DNA from: Paragonimus skrjabini miyazakii
Lineage: Eukaryota; Platyhelminthes; Trematoda; Plagiorchiida; Troglotrematidae
Length of the DNA stretch: 64,000 nucleotides
Assembly (NCBI GenBank): GCA_014338405.1
Contig: JTDE01001031.1
Coordinates: forward strand, 1 to 64,000
Direction: 5' to 3'
The notes beneath the pieces were generated by a model. It saw nothing but the letters and a program-made list of their open reading frames with translations, did not search any database and was not told the DNA's origin. Shown here in pieces: positions 12,061 to 24,139 of this stretch. Each line of letters opens with the position of its first letter. Within the stretch, counting starts at the first letter, position 1. Both the position numbers and the translations under genes were made by a program.

Positions 12061-15000
12061 AAAAGTAATGAGAGTAGTTCTGTTAATTTGGTTCCAATAT
12101 CTTTTTAGAATTGCAGGTAATATCTAACCCGGAATAAGGAATCTATGAGATTTAGGATCATTATTTTGATTCTGACTCTTAGTATATTTCAACCAGTCAA
12201 GTTGTCAGTATGTACCCAGGACTTGCGCTTGATTTGTACTCGTGCAGACTGATTTACTTTTTACTCCACACCATAACTTTGCAAGTTGCTTAATGATTAT
12301 AATTTGTGAAATACCAACTTCATTTGCAGTGCCCTGCGACATCGATGTAGAACAATTTAGGCTGCGATTTACATTCTGAAGAGGATCATTGTGGTAGCAT
12401 AAGCGACTGCGTCACATGATTGTTAGGGCGCCCACCCTGTTGCCGTCCCAAAGCGCCTCCGTCGTGAGAAAGAAAAAACGATTGACTCAGTCTTACTTAG
12501 CGGAACTGTTTAAATCGGTCGAGACTTTCTATACCGCTATGCACATTTGCGATCCTAACTCTCTTTTTTCGGCAACTACTCTCTATGATATCTTGGAAAT
12601 GTGTGGTCATTACGCGCCCTATAAATACTTTGTACTTGTCGTCTTAGCCGCACCCGTTTTGGGGCGGAACAAAGTTATTATTTTTGTACGCGTCTTTTGG
12701 CTTATCTTGGGAGCGAATGCGGGGACAGTCGCAGCACTATTCGGGACCGAGATTTCCGTGTGAATTATCAACAGGAGGATAATCCGAATTCTGTCAAGCA
12801 CCTTACGATAGCAAGGACAAACCAGCGTATCGTTTAGGAGGGTTTACAACAATGATATACTCAGAAAACGCACGTCTGGCGAATTCTGGGTGATATGTCT
12901 TTTATGCTGAACATTTCCGCCTAATCAAACGTTTCGTTCTGTTTATTATACTTGTCCGTTTTTGCTAGATCGCGGATGTTCTAATGAAACGTAGTTTTTA
13001 GCTGTATTGAAGCTCTTCTTAATAGTGGCCTGTTAGTATGTTGATGGAGTCACATCATTCAACTCTGACAAGTTAAGTCTTTATAGCCGTAGAATTAGAA
13101 ATGCGATGTCATGAGATTCATGTTTAAGTTCACATGCGGTCTAATTCCTTATAACTAGTTGAATTTAACTGTCACGTGAACTCCTTGACATAGCGGAACT
13201 GTGATTTATCAAACTGACTTGAATGATAAGATATCATGTAAACAAGACGGGCTTTGACACGCTTGCTAAATAATATGTTATTGAACGTACTGAAATGGTA
13301 TAACTTCCATTAATGTCTCAAAAACTTTCTCAATGGAGTAAAATGTTGCATAATTAACAACCTAGTACATGAAATCTAGCTTCATTGTTAACTTTTGGAT
13401 ATAATGTAGAAATGGTATTCTACGTAGAAACTCATAAATAGCAAAATATAAAGCGATTGGTTAATGTATAAAAAACAGTGTTGCACCACTCACATTGTTT
13501 TTCAGCTGTATGAACCGCAAAGATCCCTCTTGGTTGGCAGTTGATAAAACAATCGTATCCCAGTAATCAGGACACTGACGGTTGGTTATAGCCGTACCGT
13601 TGCGAGTGATGGACTCGATACCATAGCGCCCTGTGCTCTACAAACAGCCGTCCTGGAAACAAGTCGTATCACATTTATGCATAAACCTGTTGGTACCCCT
13701 GTGCACAACAGGCGATCTGCAGACCATAACTGTCAAACAATGTAGATTTTGAGTAAGGTTAACAGTTTGTCAGATTCATTCAGAAAAACCCAGTAGCAGG
13801 CTGTCCCGAAAACACAAGGCTTGGGTCAAATGAGGATCTATACCACCTCTTTTACCGATTTGATTTTCGCTATAAAAAATGTCGTATCAGGCTATACAAT
13901 TCCTAGTCACGCGTTCATTTCTTACACAAGGACTTCATGATACCCATTATTGCAGTAGTTTTGAAGTTATTTTAGTTTGGTGAAGAGTGGTGCCGCAATA
14001 GCATAAAAACAGTACCGGAGGATTGTTTCACTGCCTACAACGAGCACAGCAGATGACTCTAACTAATGCTGTTTGTTGAGCAAGGACGACTGCGTTCGCT
14101 TGTTTTTTGCCCTCTGAGTCCCTTCTTTCCTACTGGAAGGGTGATGAATCGGGGAATTCTTAACTCCTGGCCTGGATTCGGCATGTGTATGAAGGTCACT
14201 CGCGGGGAATCTTAGTGACAACCACAGTGACCTTCGTGATAATACACAGTTTTCTCTATTTAGATCCGACTGATAGTAAACTTTCAGAGCGATATCTGAT
14301 ACTATTAGACAGATGTGAGTGGTTTAGATATCAGGCTGCATGCACTATTTTCGTCATTTCTCTCGTCGGGCAGGTTATTCGCGGTGACTGAGGCGTACTT
14401 ATTTAGGATACTTAAGCCTGCCTCAGCAGGCAACTAACAACAATAATTGTTAGAACAAAGAAGTAATTGGGTAGTGCTTGGAATCTCCACTGAATGCTTG
14501 TGGTTGATAAAGGGTGATTTATTATTCAGACCAGCGAAATATATTTTGGGGGTACCATGCCTACTAAATAGGGTTAGAGTAGCTGGGTACCGTGTTTCGT
14601 GCTACCAGGTAGGCAAGATCAGCCGACTGAAAGAGCGATGGTTGTTCACTAGTTCCGTTTGGTTTTGTAGCTCCCTCCAGTCTGGGAATTGTGTACTTAC
14701 AGTTAGTGGGCTAAGTTGGAATAAGTGCTACACATTCGATAAGACAACAAATGAGGTGCTTACCGTGTGATAAGCTGTATAGTACATTCTAGCCTTCATG
14801 TAGGGTCACGGAAACTACACAGGTTGCACAAACATTTTCTAGGTTTTTAGCCGAGTAGTTTTTGAAGTTTAACAAACCAAAGGTGGAATCGGTTCACAAT
14901 CCGAGTTGGCTTGTGTCTCACACCGGGGGCAAGACTCTGTCATCGCATACCACGCATTCTGAGGGCACAACTGATTAACCGGTCGCGACACTATAATACT

Positions 15001-15205
15001 CAAATTATTACAGGTACACCGTAATTAGCAATCCGACACACACGCACACAAATATTCAAACTTTGGCAAGCAGTCATTTGCGCACCACAGTAAGTAAGAA
15101 GAACGATGGAACGTAGAAGGGTCGAGAGAGCAGAAAGCGATTAGCAGATCACTTTGTGGATATGACTCAAAAGTTTGTGCTTAACCTCAATGTGTCTTCC
15201 TGCAG
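12061..15205. other. No firm gene; unassigned open frames
   Basis: The largest frames are 12416-12763 (115 codons, +, hydrophobic C-terminal half) and 14447-14770 (107 codons, +). Neither has a domain I recognise, a poly(A) signal or convincing splice borders. I see no transposon motif. Confidence 0.4.
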
Positions 15206-15318
15206 CTTACACCGGATGTTTGATGATGGTTTTGGGTTGTTATGAGGTGATTTACGTTCGACGAACCGGTGGTGACGACATTCACAAACATTCTGTTGGC
15301 TTACTAGATTGGTGGGAT
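15206..15318 (+). CDS. Candidate internal exon, unknown gene
   Basis: A very good acceptor (tgtgtcttcctgcag, ending 15205) and a very good donor (gtaagt at 15319) enclose 113 bases open in one frame, with two carry-over bases and then codons ending in phase 0. The encoded stretch contains LLDWWD near its end. I do not recognise a family. The exon could belong to the same plus-strand gene as 16542-16588 and 16872-17017. Chance co-occurrence of good splice sites around an open frame cannot be excluded. Confidence 0.35.
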
Positions 15319-16541
15319 GTAAGTTACTGGCTCATATTCCCCAAGTGCTTGCTACCGATAGCAGTGAATGCGAGACGGGCTCTGGGTTAAAAATTTAGTT
15401 TCACCCAAACCACCGTTTTTAAGAAACTTGAATTATTTAAGAGAGGATTTTGGCACAGAGTGCGCGCTTGCTTTAGGTTGGCAAAGATTGATCAATAGAG
15501 CACAGACCCTGCTGTTGAATTTTGCACATAGAATGGCAGCATGTTGACTAAGGTAATTTATTATGAATCAGGCGGTTGTTTATCATTTTGTATGCGTCTG
15601 ATTTGGATCGGAAAGTGATTTGATGTGTCATAAATAATGCAATAAAACTTTAACCTTATATCATGTCCGTGTGGTTGTTACCTAAGGTTATTTTGTAGTA
15701 AATAAAAATTAGCAAACATTAAGCCGTCACGGTGGAGAAGATTTCAAAATAAGTTTAACGTTTGTTCAGAACTACAAGGATATTACGTTAATTAGAATTA
15801 ACAAGTTGAAAGTTTGAACAACATGCAATAGTCACTTGAACCTAGTCCATAGAGCTGACTGTAAAGGGTGAAGCCTGTGAAACAGCGCCGCCCAATTTCG
15901 TTATTCATGAATGGGCACACTGTGTAGTCAGATATAGACCATGTGAATTTAGCTCACGCCACAAGACAGTAACTGGAAAGTATACAAAAATCTCTATGTT
16001 TATGAAAGTAATATGAACTAGTATTGTGCTGTACTCAATGTGACACTTGGGTTCAGTATGTTTTCAAAGGAGGCTGACCAAAAGCTCTCTGATGTGTTAA
16101 ATCTGCAGTTAGTTGTATATCACCTTTCACCTCTCTACAGACTAGTTTGTTTTTGCAGAAAGCACACAGCCGCTCAATCAACGAAACTTTCTGTGATGCG
16201 TCAAAATAACCACTTACAAAAGTTCTATCTCCTGTAATGAAGTATAAAGTGAAACACACCTGAGGATGCTACAACGGAATCACTAAGCTCTGGTTTTACT
16301 CTTTCGTGCACAAAAATAATTCATTTTGACAAACTGTCCCGTAAACCCTTAACAACAAAGTTATACAAGAGCTCAAAGCATCCTCCTTATGTTTCATATA
16401 GTACAGACAGTCCGTACGGAAATGTTGTCGAAAACATCGGTATACTTTTTAGTAAGGATTAGTGATTGGATGCATTTCACTCCTAAGGGTATAATGAATC
16501 TGTTAGCAATCAACCAGTTAGTTTTATTAGCTTATTGACAG

Positions 16542-16588
16542 CCAACGAAAAATTAGACAATCCCACTTTAACGGAGTCAGTTGTTATT
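16542..16588 (+). CDS. Candidate small exon, unknown gene
   Basis: The acceptor gcttattgacag ends at 16541 and the donor gtaagt starts at 16589. The 47 bases are open in two frames. One reads NEKLDNPTLTESVVI and would start with two carry-over bases and end in phase 0, which fits after a phase-1 exon but not directly before 16872. Another exon would have to lie between them, or the other frame is used. No domain is visible. Confidence 0.3.
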
Positions 16589-16871
16589 GTAAGTAAAGAA
16601 TTTTAAGAACAACCGTCGGCTATTCAAATCAGGTTATTATGTAACTAAAGTCATAGTTGATCACATTTGACGTGCCTACTAGTTGGTCACAACTGACACG
16701 AATGCAGATTTTATGAGCACATAGCTTTTTCAACGCACGTAGGGATCAACCAACCAACTTGGGATTAAATGTCGAGCCCCTGACAACTGATCAACCAGGT
16801 AGATACTAGTTGACAGTGTTTTTGGAAGTTGCAGCTTAAGGGTATGGAAATCTAATCAGAACATACTTTAG

Positions 16872-17017
16872 CGTCATTTTGCCAACCGAACTTTGACGAT
16901 GCTGAACAGCCAATCACGGTAAACATGTCGTGTAACCATTCTTTGGAGCTTTCAATCACACGTGCGCTGTCAGAACGGTACAATATCATCTGTAGTCTTG
17001 TCTCTTTGGGAATTGAG
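16872..17017 (+). CDS. Candidate exon, unknown gene, possible last exon at 17082
   Basis: The acceptor catactttag ends at 16871 and the donor gtatgc starts at 17018. The 146 bases read through without a stop after two carry-over bases, with a mixed polar/hydrophobic composition including LELSITRALSERYN and a phase-0 end at GIE. A following acceptor (tttgggtttgaag, ending 17081) would add eleven codons in phase 0 and a TAA at 17112-17114, giving a plausible gene end. I do not recognise the protein. Confidence 0.35.
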
Positions 17018-17119
17018 GTATGCTTCATAAATTCTGTACGGACTGGATCTTTGGTTTTACTTCATTTCTTTGGGTTTGAAGCCACAAACCAACCCCATTA
17101 ACCATGAAGAATAAGGTTG

Positions 17120-18982
17120 ATAACGGAGAACATACAGAAAAGCAAAATGGTTGCCGTTTTCCGTTATATATTTGTCAGATCAATTAGTTAAGAACTATAC
17201 ATGTGCATTTTCTTAGTATCTGAATGAGCGAACATTGTTAGCATCACATCAAAGACAATAGATAAGTCGTTTTCTGTTGCCCATCTTCGGGCCCAGATCA
17301 GCGTAAACAGATTTACCACCAAATTTACTAGAGAAGCCAAGTGACTTTTCTGTGGATTCTTGGATAGATAGTGTAAGTAACTAATGGAATGTGTTCGCAC
17401 GCAGATGTGATACTGTTTTACAAGCCGTGCGCTGAGATGTTAAGGCTGTACTTGGTCTTTGTTCTACATTTTGACAAGTGTACAACAAATTGCTGACTAC
17501 TATTTGAATTCCTTGTTGATATCAAGCATAGACGATCGACATAAACTTTAGAACCTCATGGGTACTGCACTATAAATTAGTCGTTCATGACCTTGATATA
17601 GTTTTAAAAACTTTTACTTATATGCGGTTAACTTCACAAGTTATCCTCAGTAACACATGCCGGCATTTGATTATAAATTCACAAGAACGCCTACCCACAA
17701 GTATGACACTGCTACACTGTGAGTTCCTTGTATGCATGAAGCTTAAATGATTTTGATAACTCAATCGTCTATAATTTTAATATAAACTAAACAGTCACCC
17801 GCAGTCGACAACAAAGACAATTGAACTGGGAGTTATCCTAGTACATCTATCCAAGAGAACATTAAATTTACGCGCTAGATAAACGAATTTCGTTAAATCA
17901 CGCGTGCAAAAAAACTGCAGAGAGAAATTTGTCGTAATCCATCAAAAACAACAGTGAAAATGTGGTAGTTTGTGTACGGTTTTACTGCAGTGCTTTAAAC
18001 ACAAGAAGGAACCTACGAGAACAAATACTGTTGTTCAAAAAAGACTGTTATAAATTATGTAAACATCTAATTTAACACTTCTTTTTTCAAAAAAACATTG
18101 CTAATAAAACCACACCAGAACGTTCTTCCTGGTTAGTAGAATTGATCTACCATTTAAGATAGACAGAGAAGTCTTGTCGAATTGGATCCAGTTTGTTTAT
18201 GCGTTTGTGCATAAAATTGTTGATGATGAATCTTCCAATATCTTGATCTACTCTGTGCTTTCCCAACAAGTTATTGAGAGTTCATTTTGGAGAACACGTA
18301 GGATAATAACCACTCTTCTTCAAGAGCACAAGCGATGTTAACAGTTTATTCTTATATGAGTTGGAAGAAGCATACAAACTGTAATGTTTAAGCGAATTCA
18401 TCTGGAAGTTCAGTCTGGTTGACTACAGTGTTAAGTCTGATAGCACGAACTGATTGGGTCTTTTGGCAGCCAGCTTCTTTTAATTCCATTTTTCTGGATT
18501 TGTTGTGGAAGTTGCAGGGCTAATCCTCATTGTTTCATAATTATCCGAGTCAGTAGAAAATTAATTTAAAAAATATGCGCGGACGTGGAAATGTCCTGAC
18601 AAGTTTCGCAACCAATATGATACATCCAACGTGATTTCTTGCTTTCAATGGATTGTATACTCAAGTGTACGTTTAGTGTGTGCTTATGGATAAAGCCCGC
18701 ATAATTTAACGCTCTGATCGTTTATGCCCCAAAGCAGATTTTTTGCTTTGGACTTTTCAGTTTTCTTTTCCATTTTATCGTTAACAAATGTCTTTGCTCT
18801 ACTGTTCTGTTTCTTTTGTTAGTATGTTCTTGTGCATCATGGTTAACATGGTTATTTACTTCAAACATAGTTGATGGTTTTGGCAATGGTGACATCGTAA
18901 ATACAAGAAAAAATGGATTCATACGCGGGGTTATAAACTTGAAAATTTGTTTCCGGAAATTTATTTCAAATTATCAGTCTAA
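17120..18982. other. No gene seen
   Basis: AT-rich sequence upstream of the FBXO16-like gene. It should contain that gene's promoter or 5' UTR, but I see no clear TATA box or CpG-rich stretch. The acceptor-like ttcaaattatcag at 18964-18976 lies six bases before the proposed start codon and could serve cis-splicing or spliced-leader addition. Confidence 0.5.
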
Positions 18983-21018
18983 ATGATTGGCGATACTCAA
19001 CAAATACATCCGCCATTTATGTCTACATTTAATATTGCACCAACCCAACTGACTACATCCGGAGACGAAGAGAAGGTAAAAGTTGTGTATCCGACACGGT
19101 TACTTCGCATGTTTAACCCTAGGTTTTCACAAACGAAGATGAACAGCTGAAACGCTGGGTATGAACCATTGTCATAAGAAATATTTCAATAATCCAGTTC
19201 AGTGAGTTTTCGGACGAGCAAAAACGAATAATTCTACAAGATCTTCTGTTTCTCTGTCGCAAAGAACATTTGGATCAGATGGAAATGTCCTTTCGCAAAA
19301 AGCTCGAAAAAATTAGATGCAACTTCACCAACATTTTGCCACATAATTTGATTTTGTATTTATTTTCATTTTGTGACTCTAAAACACTGGTGAATTTGTC
19401 TCAGGTAAGAGATATCTACCTTCTTTCCTGTCTAATAGACAGTAAACTACAAGTTCTGATTAGCTAGCTAAAACCAATACAATTATATCACTCATGTGAC
19501 AGGATGTTCTTAGATGATTAACCCGTGTATGGTCTTGAATGTTGCTTATCAGCATACAACCCGGCGATTTACAGAATAAATGATTCATAAATAGTGTAAT
19601 ATGTGTTTTTGCAATGATTTCTGTTCGTGCTGGTGCAATTATGCAAAGGGAATGTTAGTCGGACTTAGAAAGTGAAGTTAGTTTTGTAGTTATTAAGTTG
19701 AGGGTCGATGAGTTCGATTGAGCATACCTGTTTCTTAACGGGACCAGGCTGGTCATTCATTGCTGTAGTTAAGTTGAGGTTATAGTAAACTCAGAGTCCG
19801 CGCGAAGGTTTTTGATAGCTTTATTGGGGGCCAAGTAGGCTGACTTAAACAGATTCTTCAGTACTTCCACTTACCCTCCAGATGGTCATGTATGGGTTAT
19901 GTGATACATGATGAACCACTCGAAGGTTCCACCACTGCTCACTTTCGACTAGATGGCCTAGAATAACGTTCTTAGTCGCCTGTGTTCCATTGTGATGAGA
20001 TAGGTATAACACCTGATTCCCTAATTACTTTGCGTTATTCTGTCAGACGTCAATATTTCAGATGGACTCTTTTGTTACCAACGGGTTTCTTACTAATTCT
20101 TCTTATGATCTCCATGTTGTGATCACTAAATGCGCATTCCACCGTAATAATAGGCTTTTTCTCAAATTCATGGTTGCGCACATCTCTGTTTGCGGAGTAA
20201 CAGTTCATTCCAAACTAACATTTTGTGCTTAAAATAAACAAAAAATGCAGATATCAAAGAACAGCATGCCAGCGGATAACTCATCAAAATTTTCCTTTGT
20301 TTAATTTTATTTGTTTGCCTTGTGTACATATAATTAGTCAGTTGTGTTTCTGTTGAATGTTTTGTATGACTACTATGCTCACTTGTTTAATATCAACTCA
20401 TCCATAGTAAACAGAGCAAACTGTGATTACCATAGATAACATATTCCACAGGGATATTAGGGATAAATCCATATGACGCGTTTATAATACCCCGGTTTAT
20501 ACATTATTTATTTGCTAACAAGGTTTCCTGGTTTTGCAAACTACTCGCTGACTCAAACGAAGTGTGGCTAGAGAAATGCAGGCAGAAAGGGTGGAATCCC
20601 CCCGGTAGTGAGTGGCAGCTGAGTATGCCCCCGAAATTTTGGAAACAATACTATATAGAGAAAGAACGCATGACAAGCAGGCATGCGCCTGCCAAAGTAA
20701 GCATGATTTTGAATTTTTTGACTACTGTTTCAAAATATGGATTCAGTACACCTTACGAACATACATCAACTTGTAACTTAGGTACTTGTCCTGCATATGC
20801 TTGAAGGAACAGGAAGGCTGAGAGTTGGAAACAGAAGTCCAAGCCCAATTCTTGGGATATCTCATGCATTACTGTCTGTGAATGCTTCGCCTAGACTGCC
20901 TCCAAACTCAACGTCCAATGAAACCAACATGAAGCACACTACTGTGCCTATCGGCAGGCGTTTTCGTTCAGTACTTCAACCAACAAGACCCAGAGAACAT
21001 TATCCGATCAGCAAGTGA
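18983..21018 (+). CDS. FBXO16: FBXO16-like F-box protein, five exons
   Basis: Exons are 18983-19075, 19123-19158, 19198-19404, 20523-20696 and 20782-21018, all joined in phase 0 with GT-AG borders; introns are 47, 39, 1118 and 85 nt. The product is about 248 residues, a little shorter than vertebrate FBXO16. Exons 2-3 give VF..LKRW then F-S-E-F-S-D-E-Q-K, matching the conserved region before the F-box. The F-box follows in exon 3 (LPHNLILYLFSFCDSKTLV, about residues 87-105). Exon 4 gives QVSWFCKLLADSNEVWLEKC and a W-K-Q-Y-Y-I element, at the spacing seen in FBXO16. F-box proteins bring substrates to SCF ubiquitin ligases through SKP1; the substrate here is unknown. An upstream ATG at 18983 is in frame with a second at 19019, and either could be used. 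The last exon has low-complexity Ser/Pro/Arg content and ends at TGA 21016-21018, but gcaa|gtgagt at 21012-21018 could be a donor to a further exon. Gene identity is firm for exons 2-4, tentative for exons 1 and 5. Confidence 0.8.
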
Positions 21019-22152
21019 GTCATTGAAATGCCAGTGGTTCAATTTAAACACCTGTTGAAATTTCATCCGTGAACGATTTTTACGTTTAAGCGCAACCAGA
21101 TAATTATTCTAATTACTGGGAAAAAGTAGTTTTAGTTCACTGAGGTACTTTTTCGCAAAATAACGGGAAAGGTCAATCTATTTTATAGTAGACGGTTGCT
21201 GAGATGTGTGGTTGGCTAGATTTCTGGTGATCATAACGAACGGGATTTTTACGTTCCAATGGAACACTTTCCTAGACAAGTCAAACATGTTTGTTTATAA
21301 CTGCTAATATCTACAACACTACTCAATTATAGACGTTGTCCTAGGTTGGATATGACAATAAGAGGGTGCAAATTATTTGAGTTTCTCCGAAGTAACATTA
21401 ACAAGTTAGTTTGAAAGAAAAGCACACATCGGTTAGATGTGGGATTTACGCGATTCATCAAGACGGCGTATAGTACCCCTGCGTAAATGAGACACATTCT
21501 CCGATATTGTGCTTCATGCATTACATAGTGCATTTAGTTAATATATCAGATATGGAGATTTATTGAAACTTATATATGACTATCCCATGCATACATTAGG
21601 TGCCTCTCATACATGAATCGAATTATTCGATATAACATTTTGAGAGACCGACTTGTCGGAGGAACTTATGTGATATTGAGCGCATGACAACTCCGTTGTT
21701 CACTACAAGCAGACATCTTGATAGTTTGGAGAAAAGGACGGCTCCAGGAACGAAGAAAGGCAGGAGTGCATTTAACCATTCCTTGAGAACCATGTTTATT
21801 GTTTTCAGACTTAACCGTACAGGTCTCAAATAGCCATATCGGCAACCAAGATTGCACCAACGTTGAATATACGGATGTTTGGTTTAAGAAGTGAGTTAGC
21901 CGTAAGGGTATGTGCATGACTGGAGTATGTGAGTTAAACCTTCAGAGCTGGTATTCCAACAGCATCTTAGTTCCTACGCTAATTTCAGGTGGCCACTTAA
22001 GCGATAGATTTTTGTGGACAATAATCAATTCTATGCTGCACCGCTCAGATGTATGGGCAAGGAAAGCTCATGGAGAGGCACTTTAACCGGTTGTACAAAA
22101 CGGATGTTGTTGGGTACTGCCGCAAACAGACACCATCGTGTAAAACTTCCGA
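21019..22152. other. No gene seen
   Basis: AT-rich sequence downstream of the F-box gene. No clear AATAAA close to the proposed stop and no transposon motif. Confidence 0.5.
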
Positions 22153-22299
22153 GCGTAATCATGAAAACTACTAAGTAGCGAACAAGCTCGTTTTCAGTGA
22201 TTCATCATCAGGCTAAATACATCACATATCACACATTTTACAAGGGACTCATGAAGGGGATAAACGGGGAAGGGGTGGTTAATGAGATAAGTGAATTCA
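22153..22299 (-). mobile_element. Penelope-like element family A, 3' UTR fragment
   Basis: This matches the 3' terminal 150 bases of the family A element at 34395-34560, in the same orientation, beginning with the gcgaacaagctcg hairpin region and ending in the g-rich gggtggttaatgag stretch. It lacks coding sequence and meets the opposite copy (22300-22546) head to head. Confidence 0.75.
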
Positions 22300-22546
22300 A
22301 TTTCACACGTCTTGTTCAAACTCTGGATCTGTCTTGGCTATCCCCCCACCCTGTTAGCCTGTCAAGAACCATTGTTCAAGTGTGTACTTGATTGCACTGT
22401 GACATTGAATTGACTGACCTCACTAACCACCCGTTCCCCCTTTATCCCCTTCATGAGTCCCTTGTAAAATGTGTGATATGTGACGTATTTAGCCTGATGA
22501 TGAATAACTGAAAACGAGCTTGTTCGCTACACGGTATTTTTCATGA
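22300..22546 (+). mobile_element. Penelope-like element family A, C-terminus plus 3' UTR
   Basis: The first 90 bases encode the element's C-terminus (LVQTLDLSWLSPHPVSLSR and then TIVQV), nearly the same as the end of the 34395-35470 protein, followed by TGA at 22389-22391. The rest is the 3' UTR and ends in acggtatttttcatga. Together with 22153-22299 it forms an inverted pair whose two outer ends are both element 3' ends. PLEs are known for inverted and tandem partial copies made during insertion. Confidence 0.8.
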
Positions 22547-22652
22547 AGACACCATCATGTGTGTCGTGCAAGACCTAACGCCATGCTATGTTTGCGTATT
22601 CTTGATCGTATTAGTCTTCCATGCTGAAGACACCTGCATGAAAACAAGACAG

Positions 22653-22745
22653 TTAAATAGGTCGGATGAGGCATCAGACAAAGCCCATTGTAGAATTACA
22701 TTTATTGATGACGTGATCTTTATGCGAGGTTTTTCTTTTAGAGAC
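22653..22745 (+). CDS. Weak exon candidate
   Basis: 93 bases open in phase 0 end at a good donor (gtaaga at 22746) and contain FIDDVIFMRG. The acceptor (aaaacaagacag) has no pyrimidine tract, so the exon is doubtful. Confidence 0.15.
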
Positions 22746-23699
22746 GTAAGAAGTTGAAGGTAAAGTACCCTGGAATCGATGTCGGAGTAAAAAATGAGTT
22801 AAACATGTTCTTGAGTAATCACATCCACGTTTGTTAGTCCATCCTGACTGCTCGATGTAAGGACATGATTGTTTATAATGTAGAATACCTAGGCTCATCT
22901 CGTGAATGATGCGTGTGTCTGAACTCCAGTCTGTGTTCATCAATATTGTGTACAGTTCGAGTGTGTATTGTGGTTGACCATACGGATTAGTCTCCATTTG
23001 AAGCGCATCATTTTACGATCTAGTGGACCTGAGCGCAGTGAATCAAGTGGCTCTGGGGCTCGGTCAGTCGTTACCCGTTATGAGTGATCTTCAAACGACG
23101 ATCATAAGTTCTTGGTGAGTAACTGACCTTCGTTTGAAAAGTTGTCGAGTAGAAAGCAGTTACACTTTGAAGTCTGAATCTCCCCGTTGATCAGCAACAG
23201 AAATGGTCGACAATCCTTGTTTCGTTGTTGAGCCGCGCGCATGTACAATGGGGTCCAACTATCCCAGTTTTGTCGATTGAGTTCGTAGAAGCGGCTTGGT
23301 ATTTGGTAGGTTTTTATTTAGGATACAGATGTGCTTGTCAGATTGATGACGTCTTCAAAGGCATATGCCCTGGTCAGACCTTAGGGGTCAGTTAACTGGA
23401 GACAACTGAAGTGATAGCTGCTGCGTTAGATTAATTATGGGTGACGCCGGCGCACTTTCCCGGATAAGAAGAAAAGATAAACTTGCGAGTGAACCACAGT
23501 CGCCTTGATATGACAAATTTGTGCTTTTTACTGTCAAAGTGTTAAGTGTATTGTTGTTCTTTATCTGTGCTCGTGATTTTTCACTGCAACAACCCTAGTT
23601 GCTTTTTAGTGTTTGCCGGAAGTCTATTTTTTCCATACGATAGGAGATGGCTGAATAGAGACATTTCAGCAGAGACTTACGGGTCGCTTGTGTAACAGA

Positions 23700-24134
23700 T
23701 TAGCATGGCATCTTCTCACGCTGACCAATAAAATCTAGCGGTAAAAGGTGGGACAAACAGTATTCCTTCGGATGTTTCTGATGTTCAGGTTGCGATAAAC
23801 CACACTGGGCGATAAATTCAACGTAGCACTGAAAACACCGGAATCCAAATGTTCTGTGTGATGACAACAAGTGACTAATCGCTTTTTGAGCGTGTTTTGA
23901 TACATGGTTGCGGAGACCTAAACGCGTGCCAAACTTTCTACTACAGTAAGGAAAGGCCGGATAAACCGACTGGTTTAAGCTGTTATCTGCACTAACACAG
24001 GCTAACGCTTCGCCAGTTGTTGCCAAACAGGTAGCGAGGTTGCCGTTCGGAAGTTTCTGAGTGAGAGCCACATGAGGACAGAAAAACCCCAGCTCCCCGA
24101 GCCATTCATAAGCTTCAATCTGTGACTGTCTATT
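23700..24134 (-). CDS. C2H2-like zinc-finger ORF, degenerate
   Basis: The minus-strand frame stays open from about 24134 to the stop at 23700. One unit reads F-P-Y-C-S-R-K-F...L-R-N-H-V-S-K-H, a C2H2 finger whose first Cys has become Phe. A second reads C-F-Q-C...H-Q-K-H, with both Cys and both His but irregular spacing. Such fingers occur in host transcription factors and at the N-terminus of some LINE proteins (R2/NeSL type). No RT follows within 2 kb, so the origin stays open. A relic seems more likely than a working gene because of the lost Cys. Confidence 0.35.
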   Translation of the reverse strand, partial: NRQSQIEAYEWLGELGFFCPHVALTQKLPNGNLATCLATTGEALACVSADNSLNQSVYPAFPYCSRKFGTRLGLRNHVSKHAQKAISHLLSSHRTFGFRCFQCYVEFIAQCGLSQPEHQKHPKEYCLSHLLPLDFIGQREKMPC

Positions 24135-24139
24135 AAATG

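Noticed and set aside
12416..12763. 115-codon open frame as a membrane protein gene
   Set aside because: The hydrophobic C-terminal half is suggestive, but there is no domain, no start context, splice or poly(A) evidence, and the size is within chance for this length of DNA.
22490..22546. CTGATGA followed by GAAA near the PLE family A end, read as a hammerhead
   Set aside because: The bases between CTGATGA and GAAA do not form stem II, and the flanks do not pair as stem I in either this copy or the one at 34.4 kb.
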